Shown: one piece after another, positions 1 through 4,961 of the stretch | How the letters are laid out: the number at the start of each line of letters is the position of its first letter | Position numbering within the stretch: position 1 is the stretch's first letter | Source: Deltaproteobacteria bacterium | GTDB taxonomy: Bacteria; Myxococcota_A; UBA9160; JAFDET01 | Length of the DNA: 5,716 nucleotides | Direction: 5' to 3' | Assembly (NCBI GenBank): GCA_019310195.1 | Contig: JAFDET010000209.1 | Span: 1 to 5,716, forward strand | Notes under the pieces: model-generated | Seen by the model: only the letters and a program-made list of their open reading frames with translations | What the model was told of the DNA's origin: nothing | Database searches by the model: none | Position numbers and translations under genes: made by a program

Positions 1-178
1 GGCGGTGGGCGAGGCCGTGGCGGCCGGCACCGCTGCAGCACCGCACCTGCGTGCGCTGGAGACGGCGCGAGCCGTGGCCGAGCGCTCCAACGCCGCCCAC
101 CGCGACAACCCGTCTGGAGACAACATCGGGGTCGCCGTGATGTGGCTCGACGCGGAAAGGCAAGCCGGCAGCCCTTAG
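1..178 (+). CDS. C-terminal fragment, possible PP2C-type phosphatase
   Basis: The gene enters from the left edge. Its reading frame (codons starting at position 2) is open to a TAG at 176-178, giving the last 58 residues. The tail contains ALETARAVAERSNAAH, which looks helical, then NPSGDNIGVAVMWLD. The SGDN-I-x-V-A-V string resembles the final metal-binding DN(I/V)TVVVV strand motif near the C terminus of PP2C-family Ser/Thr phosphatases, where the Asp coordinates a catalytic metal. The helix-then-DN-strand order also fits that fold. The catalytic N-terminal motifs lie outside the window, so the family call rests on one short motif and is tentative. The polar end (AERQAGSP) looks like a natural terminus. 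The gene converges on the oxidoreductase at 334-1473 and is not in an operon with anything visible here. Confidence 0.45.
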   Translation, partial: AVGEAVAAGTAAAPHLRALETARAVAERSNAAHRDNPSGDNIGVAVMWLDAERQAGSP

Positions 179-190
179 GCTGCGGGCGCG

Positions 191-278
191 CAGCGAGCTA
201 GGGAGGCCGAAGGCCGACCGGCCAGCGAGCGAAGTGCCGGTGCCCGACTGCGAGCCGCAAGCGCGAAGCGCGCGCAGT
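191..278. repeat. GC-rich extragenic repeat/palindrome cluster between convergent genes
   Basis: This short non-coding interval is packed with repeated and self-complementary words. CAGCGAGC occurs at 191-198 and again at 223-230. GGCCGA occurs at 205-210 and 212-217. GGCCG-ac-CGGCC forms an inverted repeat at 212-223. ACTGCG at 247-252 pairs with CGCAGT at 273-278, and the stem extends through 254-255 with 270-271 around one mismatch. GCGC-GAA-GCGC lies inside it at 261-271. The position between two convergent gene ends and the palindromic make-up resemble REP-like extragenic elements, but no other copy lies in this window, so membership of a genomic repeat family is unproven. Confidence 0.4.
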
Positions 279-300
279 GAGCCGGAGGCGAACGTAGCGC

Positions 301-331
301 GGGCCCCTGCGAAGGGCGGAGCAGGAGGCCC
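301..331. other. Strong GC hairpin beside the oxidoreductase stop codon
   Basis: GGGCC (301-305) plus CCTGC (306-310) pair with GCAGG (321-325) plus GGCCC (327-331). This gives a 10-bp stem with one bulged A at 326 and a 10-base loop. It ends two bases beyond the stop codon of the minus-strand oxidoreductase (334-336), so it would form in that transcript's 3' end. No T-tract follows on either strand, so it is not a canonical intrinsic terminator. It could stabilise the 3' end or slow polymerase. Confidence 0.4.
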
Positions 332-333
332 GG

Positions 334-1473
334 CTAAGGATTGAGCCCTGCCAGCAGCGCCACCACCCGCTCGGCGATGGCCGGCGCCGCGGTCAAGCCG
401 GGCGACTCGATGCCCACCAGGTTGACGAGGCCCGGCACGCCCGCCTGCGAGGCTTCCTCGACCACGAAGTCGCGGGGCGCCTCGCCCGGCGCCGTCAGGC
501 GCGGTCGCACACCGGCCTGGTCGGGCGAAAGCCACTCGCCGCGGACACCGGGCAGGTAACGCCGCACCGCCCGGGCGAACGCGTCCGCCTTGGCGGCGTC
601 GATCCGGTAGTGCACGTCGTCGATGTACTCCGCGTCGGGTCCGAAGCGGATGCGACCGCCCAGATCCAGGGTGGCGTGAATGCCCAGCGCGCCCTCTCCT
701 GCCGGCAGCGGGTAGACCAGATGCGCGAGGCGCAGCGGCGCGCCGGGAGCCAGCGCGAAGTAGTCGCCCTTGCAGGGACGGACGCGCCAGCCGCGCGCGT
801 CCGGATCCAGGCCGGCGCACGCGGCCACCCGATCCGCATCCAGTCCGGCCGCATTGACCACGCCCGCACAGCGGAGCGTCGCTGCTGCGCCGTCGGCGTC
901 CAGCAGCGTCACGCACAGGCCGGCGGCGGCCGGCTCGATGCCGGTCACCTCGGCGCGACACACCAGCTGGGCTCCGAGGGACTCGGCCTCGGCCAGGAAG
1001 TCCAACGCCAGCGCGTGGGCGTCGAGGATCCCGGTGTGAGGCGACCAGAGCGCTGCTTCGACGCGGACGTCGGGCTCCAGACGGCGCACCTGCGCGGCGT
1101 CGAGGACCTGCAGGTCTGAAACGCCGTTGCGCCGCGCGTTGGAGGCCAGCTGCTCCAGCGCCGGGATCTCGTCCAGCGCAGCCGCCACCACGAGCTTGCC
1201 CAGGCGCCGGTGGGGAACGCGCCGCTCGGCGCAGCGCGCGTAGAGCAGCTCGCGACCGCGGGTGCAGAGCTCCGCCTTGAGCGAGCCGGGCGCGTAGTAG
1301 AGGCCCGCGTGGATCACCTGACTGGAGCGGCTGGTGACCTCGCGGGCGATGGCCTCACGCCGCTCCAGCACCACCACCCGCCGCCCGGCACGGGACAGGG
1401 CCGCGGCGCAGGCCAGGCCCACGACGCCCGCGCCGACGATCGCGACGTCCACCTGGCCGGGCGCAGCGCTCAC
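334..1473 (-). CDS. lhgO: FAD-dependent L-2-hydroxyglutarate oxidase/dehydrogenase-like
   Basis: This 379-residue protein belongs to the DAO (FAD-dependent oxidoreductase) superfamily and best resembles L-2-hydroxyglutarate oxidases, which oxidise L-2-hydroxyglutarate to 2-oxoglutarate. An N-terminal Rossmann dinucleotide motif VAIVGAGVVGLACA spans about residues 10-23 (glycines 14, 16, 19), with the ribose-binding acidic residue E37 ending the second strand. The subfamily hallmark SQVIHAGLYYAPGSLKAELC is at 51-70. KGDYF (235-239), LVYPLP (252-257) and the FAD-contacting tail GIESPGLTAAPAIAERV (354-370) follow. Length is close to the usual 390-420. The start is GTG at 1473-1471, whose GTGA overlaps the kinase TGA by 4 bases. 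No good Shine-Dalgarno lies close by, so translation is probably coupled to the kinase. A second GTG at residue 8 is possible. Related DAO enzymes with other hydroxy- or amino-acid substrates cannot be excluded. Confidence 0.85.
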   Translation of the reverse strand: MSAAPGQVDVAIVGAGVVGLACAAALSRAGRRVVVLERREAIAREVTSRSSQVIHAGLYYAPGSLKAELCTRGRELLYARCAERRVPHRRLGKLVVAAALDEIPALEQLASNARRNGVSDLQVLDAAQVRRLEPDVRVEAALWSPHTGILDAHALALDFLAEAESLGAQLVCRAEVTGIEPAAAGLCVTLLDADGAAATLRCAGVVNAAGLDADRVAACAGLDPDARGWRVRPCKGDYFALAPGAPLRLAHLVYPLPAGEGALGIHATLDLGGRIRFGPDAEYIDDVHYRIDAAKADAFARAVRRYLPGVRGEWLSPDQAGVRPRLTAPGEAPRDFVVEEASQAGVPGLVNLVGIESPGLTAAPAIAERVVALLAGLNP

Positions 1474-2408
1474 GGCAGCGGCGCGCCGAACTCCGCCGCG
1501 TAGCGCTCGGCGAACGCCCCCGACTCCAGGTCCAGGCCCTGGGGGCCCTCCACCGACACCTTGAGCGCCCCCATCAGGCTTCCGATCCGGCAGGCGGCAT
1601 CCAGGTCGAGACCCTGAGCCCGGCCGTAGAGGAGCCCCGCCCGGTAGGCGTCGCCGCAGCCGGTCGGGTCGACCACGGAGCCGGCCGGAACCGCGGCCAC
1701 GTCGCGCACGGACTCCTTCTCCAGGATCTGCGAGCCCCGCTCGCCCCGAGTCACCACCACCGCGCCCACCCGGGCCGTGATCTCCTCGACGTCCCAGCCG
1801 GTCTTCTCCCGGGTGAGAGACCACTCGTAGTCGTTCACCACGTAGAGCGAGGCCCCCTCGATCAGCTCGCGCAGCTCGTCGCGCTCGAACATGGGCAGGC
1901 CCTGGCCCGGGTCCACCACCAGCTCGACGTCCCGCGTCTTGAGCTCGGCCGCGTACTCCTGCATGGCGCGCTTGCCGTTGGGCGAGACGATCGCCACCCG
2001 CAGCGCATCCGCCACGCCGTCCAGGCGCGCCTCGTGGGCGCGGTCCATGGCGCCCGGATGAAACGCCGTGATCTGGTTGTCGTCCAGGTCGGTGGTGATG
2101 AAGGCCTGGGCCGTGTACGCATCCGCCAGCTCCAGCACGTGGTCGCGGCGCACGCCGTGACGGTCGAGCCACCCGGCGTAGGAGCCGAAGTCCTGACCCA
2201 CCGTGCCCAACAGCAGCGGGTCGGCACCCAGCTGGCACAGGTTGTAGGCGATGTTGGCGCCGCAGCCCCCGTAGCTCTTGCGCAGGCTGGGTACGTGGAA
2301 GGCCACGTTCAGCATGTGCACCTTGTCGGGGAGGATGTGGTTCCGGAACCGATCCCGGAAGACCATGATGTGGTCTACAGCGATGGAGCCGGTGACGAGA
2401 ATGGACAT
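1470..2408 (-). CDS. PfkB-family carbohydrate/nucleoside kinase, adenosine kinase-like
   Basis: This 312-residue protein is a complete ribokinase/PfkB-fold kinase, which phosphorylates a sugar or nucleoside hydroxyl with ATP in the cytoplasm. The N-terminal strand MSILVTGSIAVDHIM begins the substrate domain. GGCGANIAYNL (47-57) is the first PfkB signature with the conserved GG hinge. VNDYEW (191-196) and TRGERG (220-225) match usual ATP-domain motifs. DPTGCGDAYRAG (247-258) is the second signature, with anion-hole glycines and catalytic base D253. The N-terminal block with ILPDKVHMLNVAF (25-37) resembles proteins annotated as bacterial adenosine kinases, so adenosine to AMP is the preferred reaction, but substrate is inferred. 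The ATG at 2408-2406 is chosen because AGGAGG lies 5 bases upstream and the homologous N terminus begins there, although the frame stays open to 2915. It is first in a two-gene unit with the oxidoreductase and divergent from metF. Confidence 0.9.
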   Translation of the reverse strand: MSILVTGSIAVDHIMVFRDRFRNHILPDKVHMLNVAFHVPSLRKSYGGCGANIAYNLCQLGADPLLLGTVGQDFGSYAGWLDRHGVRRDHVLELADAYTAQAFITTDLDDNQITAFHPGAMDRAHEARLDGVADALRVAIVSPNGKRAMQEYAAELKTRDVELVVDPGQGLPMFERDELRELIEGASLYVVNDYEWSLTREKTGWDVEEITARVGAVVVTRGERGSQILEKESVRDVAAVPAGSVVDPTGCGDAYRAGLLYGRAQGLDLDAACRIGSLMGALKVSVEGPQGLDLESGAFAERYAAEFGAPLP

Positions 2409-2413
2409 GCGGA

Positions 2414-2419
2414 CCTCCT
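2414..2419 (-). promoter_or_regulatory. Ribosome binding site of the PfkB kinase
   Basis: On the minus strand a perfect AGGAGG lies 5 bases upstream of the ATG at 2408-2406. It decides the start, because the frame is open for another 169 codons upstream and longer gene models would otherwise be possible. Confidence 0.85.
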
Positions 2420-2433
2420 GGGCGTGACGGCGC

Positions 2434-2462
2434 AGTCTCGCGAGCGTGGCACCGGGCGTCAA
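2434..2462 (-). promoter_or_regulatory. Weak candidate promoter for the kinase-oxidoreductase unit
   Basis: The minus strand carries TTGACG (2462-2457), five of six matches to the -35 consensus. After a 17-base spacer comes GAGACT (2439-2434), which keeps only the second, fourth and sixth -10 bases. The position, 26 bases before the start codon and in the divergent gap, is right, but the -10 is poor. Treat it as a guess. Confidence 0.3.
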
Positions 2463-2470
2463 CGGGCGCG

Positions 2471-2490
2471 GGCCGGTAGAATCGCCGGCC
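2471..2490 (+). promoter_or_regulatory. Candidate metF -10 element within an inverted repeat
   Basis: TAGAAT at 2477-2482 matches five of six bases of the -10 consensus. It ends eight bases before the metF ATG, so transcription would start at or within a couple of bases of the start codon, giving a leaderless or nearly leaderless mRNA. This agrees with the absence of a Shine-Dalgarno. The element is framed by perfect 6-bp inverted arms, GGCCGG (2471-2476) and CCGGCC (2485-2490), which could be an operator or chance in GC-rich DNA. No clear -35 is seen. Confidence 0.4.
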
Positions 2491-3357
2491 ATGAAGGTCG
2501 TCGAGCTCTTCGGCCACGATCGGCCGGTCTTCTCCTTCGAGTTCTTTCCGCCGAGGACGGACAAGGGCTTCGAGACGCTCTTCCGCACCATCGCGGACCT
2601 GAAGCGGCTCGATCCCGGCTTCGTCTCGGTGACCTGGGGCGCCGGCGGGTCGACCCGGCGCAAGACCATCGAGCTGGTGAGCCGGATCCAGCGGGAAGCC
2701 GGGCTGACGGCCATGGCCCACCTGACCTGCGTGGGCGCCAGCCGCGAGGAGCTGGGCGAGGTCCTGGACCGCCTGCGGGACGAGGGCATCGAGAACGTGC
2801 TGCCGCTGCGCGGCGACCCGCCCAAGGACCAGCCGGACTTCCAGCCCGCTCCCGGCGGCTTCCGCCACGCCAACGAGCTGCTGGAGTTCATCCACACGCG
2901 CTGGAGCTTCTGCACGCCGGCGGCCTGTTACCCGGAGACCCACATCGAGGCGCCGAGCCCCGAGGCCGACCTGCAGAACCTGATGCGCAAGGTGGAGGCC
3001 GGCGCCGACTTCCTCATCACGCAGCTCTTCTTCGACAACGCGGACTACTTCGCCTTCCTGGAGCGCGCCCGCGCAGCGGGCATCGGCGTTCCGATCGTGG
3101 CCGGCATCATGCCCATCACCGGCACCACCAACGTGCCGCGCATCGCGAAGATGTGCGGCGCGCGCATCCCCGACGAGCTGCAGGCGGCCATCGACGCGGC
3201 GGGCGGCGACCCCGAGCGCACCGACGCCGTGGGCGTGGCGTGGGCCACGCTGCAATGCCGCGAGCTCCTGGAGCGCAACGTTCCGGGCATCCACTTCTAC
3301 ACCCTGAACCGCTCTCCGGCCACGCGCCGCATCCACGAGAGCCTGTTCCCGGGATGA
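2491..3357 (+). CDS. metF: 5,10-methylenetetrahydrofolate reductase
   Basis: This 288-residue cytoplasmic flavoprotein reduces 5,10-methylene-THF to 5-methyl-THF, the methyl donor for homocysteine methylation to methionine. It is a single FAD-binding TIM-barrel domain of the bacterial MetF type, with no C-terminal regulatory domain of the eukaryotic type. FSFEFFPPRT (14-23) carries the catalytic Glu (E17, equivalent to E28 in E. coli). FVSVTWGAGGST (44-55), HLTC (77-80), LRGDPP (106-111) with the flavin-tuning Asp D109, ACYPETH (145-151), ITQLFFD (176-182) and the terminal HFYTLNRS (268-275) are all present. The ATG at 2491 is preferred, as the homologous sequence starts there and a -10-like box sits just upstream. 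A GTG at 2446 in frame would add 15 unsupported residues. The stop overlaps the purN start (ATGA), indicating co-transcription and coupling. Confidence 0.96.
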   Translation: MKVVELFGHDRPVFSFEFFPPRTDKGFETLFRTIADLKRLDPGFVSVTWGAGGSTRRKTIELVSRIQREAGLTAMAHLTCVGASREELGEVLDRLRDEGIENVLPLRGDPPKDQPDFQPAPGGFRHANELLEFIHTRWSFCTPAACYPETHIEAPSPEADLQNLMRKVEAGADFLITQLFFDNADYFAFLERARAAGIGVPIVAGIMPITGTTNVPRIAKMCGARIPDELQAAIDAAGGDPERTDAVGVAWATLQCRELLERNVPGIHFYTLNRSPATRRIHESLFPG

Positions 3358-3992
3358 ACGCGACGCCGTTGCGCATCGCGGTGCTGTTGTCGGGCGAGGG
3401 CACCAGCCTCGAGAACCTCTTCGAGCAGATCGACGCCGGCGCCGTTCCGGCCCAGGTGGTGCTGGTGGTGGCCTCGAAGCCGAAGGCCGGAGGCCTGGCC
3501 CGCGCCCAGCGGCGCGGCGTGCCCGCGCTGGCGGTGCCGCGCAAGAAGTACCCCGACCCGGGCGCCTTCAACGACGCCCTGCACGCCGTGCTGGCCGACT
3601 ACGAGATCGACCTGGTGGCGCTGCTGGGCTTCCTGTCGCCCTTCGAGACGCGCGGCCGCTTCGACGGCCGCACCCTGAACGTCCACCCGGCCCTGATCCC
3701 GGCCTTCTCGGGCAAGGGCTTCTACGGCCAGCGGGTGCACGAGGCGGTGCTCGAGTCGGGCGCCCGCTACAGCGGCGCCACCGTCCACTTCGTGGACGCC
3801 GAGTACGACCACGGGCCCATCATCTTGCAGGAGGCCGTGGAGGTCCGGGACGACGACACGGCCCACAGCCTGGCCGGCCGGGTCCAGGAGGCCGAGCGGC
3901 GCCTGGTCCCGGAGGCCATCCGGCTCTTCGCCGCCGGCCGCCTCCAGATCGCCGGCCGCCGCGTCCGCATCGCCGACCCCGACGTCCCCTAG
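3354..3992 (+). CDS. purN: Phosphoribosylglycinamide formyltransferase (GAR transformylase 1)
   Basis: This 212-residue enzyme transfers the formyl group of 10-formyl-THF to GAR in the third step of de novo purine synthesis. The formyltransferase fold starts with LRIAVLLSGEGTSLENL (6-22), the phosphate-binding loop. LGFLSPFE (91-98) follows, then LNVHPALIPAFSGKGFYG (108-125) containing catalytic N109 and H111. TVHFVDAEYDHGPIILQ (143-159) contains the catalytic Asp D152, equivalent to D144 of E. coli. The GKGFYG...VHEAVL form is one of the recognised PurN subtypes and differs from the E. coli LHTHRQAL form. The loop reads SGEGTS where many homologues read SGxGSN. The ATG overlaps the metF TGA by 4 bases and has no strong ribosome site of its own, so coupling is likely. 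Both enzymes draw on the folate one-carbon pool. Confidence 0.95.
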   Translation: MNATPLRIAVLLSGEGTSLENLFEQIDAGAVPAQVVLVVASKPKAGGLARAQRRGVPALAVPRKKYPDPGAFNDALHAVLADYEIDLVALLGFLSPFETRGRFDGRTLNVHPALIPAFSGKGFYGQRVHEAVLESGARYSGATVHFVDAEYDHGPIILQEAVEVRDDDTAHSLAGRVQEAERRLVPEAIRLFAAGRLQIAGRRVRIADPDVP

Positions 3993-3996
3993 GGGA
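3985..3996. repeat. 12-bp perfect palindrome over the purN stop codon
   Basis: TCCCCTAGGGGA reads the same on both strands, and its centre contains the purN TAG (3990-3992). It is too short and lacks a T-tract, so it is not a terminator. No other clear terminator is visible in the 150-bp gap to the next gene, and a CCGG-caga-CCGG pair at 4021-4032 is also weak. Confidence 0.5.
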
Positions 3997-4129
3997 AATC
4001 GGTAGCTCTCACGCAGCGCCCCGGCAGACCGGAACGCATTCCGCTTTCTTTTCGGTTTCCTGGGATTTTCAAGGGGTGCGGCGTCACCTCGGACCTTCTG
4101 CTAACACTCACTTGACGGGAAGGGGCATC

Positions 4130-4134
4130 AGGAG
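4130..4134 (+). promoter_or_regulatory. Ribosome binding site of the PEP-CTERM gene
   Basis: AGGAG lies 8 bases upstream of GTG 4143. It decides the start, because a nearby ATG at 4135 is in another frame and would give a protein lacking the signal peptide and sorting tail. No convincing promoter was found between 3993 and 4129. An unusually AT-rich patch at about 4039-4072 stands out and may include upstream regulatory sequence. Confidence 0.7.
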
Positions 4135-4142
4135 ATGCCCAC

Positions 4143-4811
4143 GTGCTTCGTATTGGAGCCCCTCTCTCCGCGCTTTTCGTCGCCTCGCTGTTGTGCACGG
4201 CCGCAGCGGCCGACCCGATCGGCCCCACCGGATGCACCAACGGGACCTGCCAGGGCGCCATCTACACCCTGGAGTACGACCCGACGCCGGTGGCCACCAC
4301 CGCCACGACGGAAACCTTCCGGATCACCTACTCGATCGACACGACGGGTCCCCTGGATGCCGCCTTGGCGACCGCCGTCGGCATCGACACCACCGCCGTG
4401 AAGGTGGCGGGCTCGATCGTGGGCGGGAGCCTCTTCAGCGCCCCCGCTCCCGCGACCTGGGCAGGCCACGCGGACCAGGTGCTCAACGCCAACGGCTGCA
4501 ACGCGAACGGCGGCGGCGGCTGGTTCTGCGCGGACATCACCAGCGGAGCTGCGCCGGCCCTGGGCGGTCTGCTCCAGTGGATCTTCGACATCGAGGTGAA
4601 CACCGGAACCCTCAAGACCGGCGCCGGCGAGGCCAGCGTGAAGGCCCGCTACATCGACGGCAACGGCGACAAGATCGGCGCACTGGTGTCCGAGCCGATC
4701 ACGCTGCAGGAGGGATTCCCGCCGGTGCCCGAGCCGGGCTCGGCGCTGCTGCTCGGGTCAGGCCTGCTGGGTCTCGCGTTCGCCGGCTCCCGGCGCCGCG
4801 TGCGCAGCTAG
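4143..4811 (+). CDS. Secreted PEP-CTERM sorting-domain protein, function unknown
   Basis: This 222-residue exported protein has the typical two-ended PEP-CTERM layout. An N-terminal signal peptide (about 1-23, hydrophobic core PLSALFVASLL) ends in four alanines, with likely cleavage before D24. At the C terminus come VPEPGS with the PEP motif at 196-198, a hydrophobic segment ALLLGSGLLGLAFAG (201-215) and an arginine-rich tail SRRRVRS. Such tails are recognised and cut by exosortase (EpsH/Xrt), releasing the protein to the surface or extracellular matrix. The middle is rich in Thr, Ala and Gly with alternating strands, suggesting a beta-rich fold. Cysteines 31/36 and 119/129 could form disulfides. 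C18 is not a lipobox, since Leu precedes it. I do not recognise the central domain. The gene uses a GTG start and is closed off by the terminator at 4838. No exosortase gene is visible here. Confidence 0.9.
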   Translation: MLRIGAPLSALFVASLLCTAAAADPIGPTGCTNGTCQGAIYTLEYDPTPVATTATTETFRITYSIDTTGPLDAALATAVGIDTTAVKVAGSIVGGSLFSAPAPATWAGHADQVLNANGCNANGGGGWFCADITSGAAPALGGLLQWIFDIEVNTGTLKTGAGEASVKARYIDGNGDKIGALVSEPITLQEGFPPVPEPGSALLLGSGLLGLAFAGSRRRVRS

Positions 4812-4837
4812 AGCTTCCCGCATAGGATCACTTCAGG

Positions 4838-4874
4838 AAAACGCCCCGGCCCGACGGCCGGGGCGTTTTCTTTT
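4838..4874 (+). terminator. Strong intrinsic terminator after the PEP-CTERM gene
   Basis: The 14-base arm at 4838-4851 pairs perfectly with 4856-4869 around the loop CGAC. Ten pairs are G-C rich and the outer four are A-T, and the tract TTTTCTTTT (4866-4874) follows. It starts 26 bases after the PEP-CTERM stop. The flanking A-run gives a shorter T-run on the other strand, but no minus-strand gene feeds into it. It separates the PEP-CTERM unit from the protease. Confidence 0.95.
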
Positions 4875-4894
4875 GCTCCCCAGCACCGCGATTC

Positions 4895-4910
4895 GGTGAC
4901 GTCGCTCACA
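4895..4910. promoter_or_regulatory. CRP/FNR-like inverted repeat upstream of the protease
   Basis: GGTGA-N6-TCACA matches the E. coli CRP consensus TGTGA-N6-TCACA at nine of ten half-site positions, with correct 6-base spacing. It lies in non-coding DNA just after the terminator and ends 51 bases before the protease GTG, a usual place for an activator or repressor site. CGGTGA recurs at 4911-4916, so the half-site is repeated directly 17 bases on. The binding protein is unknown, and no clear -10/-35 pair was identified. Confidence 0.45.
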
Positions 4911-4947
4911 CGGTGATTCCAGGCGCAGGACGATCCTCCTCTCGGAC

Positions 4948-4952
4948 GGAGG
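4948..4952 (+). promoter_or_regulatory. Ribosome binding site of the S8 protease
   Basis: GGAGG, part of the purine run GGAGGGGGA, lies 9 bases before GTG 4962. It supports that start over later in-frame codons and places the signal peptide at the protein's N terminus. Confidence 0.7.
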
Positions 4953-4961
4953 GGGATCCGC

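Noticed and set aside
301..331. Intrinsic terminator for the convergent genes.
   Set aside because: The stem is good, but neither strand has a T-tract after it. It is listed only as a hairpin.
2409..2915. N-terminal extension of the PfkB kinase frame upstream of 2408.
   Set aside because: The extension is antisense to metF and unlike kinase sequence. The AGGAGG at 2414-2419 and the homologous MSILVTGSIA terminus fix the start at 2408.
334..3336. A 1000-codon open frame on the minus strand that could be read as one giant protein or fusion.
   Set aside because: Only the part from GTG 1473 down is recognisable. The upstream part lies antisense to metF and in another frame of the kinase, and is low-complexity Arg/Gly/Ala, as expected for a shadow frame in GC-rich DNA.
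2034..3353. Long upstream extension of the purN frame on the plus strand.
   Set aside because: It crosses the minus-strand kinase and then metF in a different frame. It has no family-like sequence before MNATPLRIAV, and the ATGA overlap with metF gives a natural start.
4031..4061. GGAAC at 4031 considered as an ECF sigma -35 element for the PEP-CTERM gene.
   Set aside because: No convincing -10 partner at the right distance, and a GGAA-TTCC near-palindrome at the same place explains the motif equally well.
4112..4140. TTGACG at 4112-4117 as a -35 box for the PEP-CTERM gene.
   Set aside because: The expected -10 position falls on GC-rich sequence and on the ribosome site, so transcription would start inside the gene.
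4155..4200. Lipoprotein signal (C18) in the PEP-CTERM protein.
   Set aside because: Leu, not Gly/Ala/Ser, precedes the cysteine, and an alanine-rich signal peptidase I site follows.
4076..4825. A 249-codon open frame overlapping the PEP-CTERM gene in another plus frame.
   Set aside because: It is Arg/His/Gly-rich with no signal peptide or motif, while the competing frame has a signal peptide, PEP motif, membrane segment and ribosome site.
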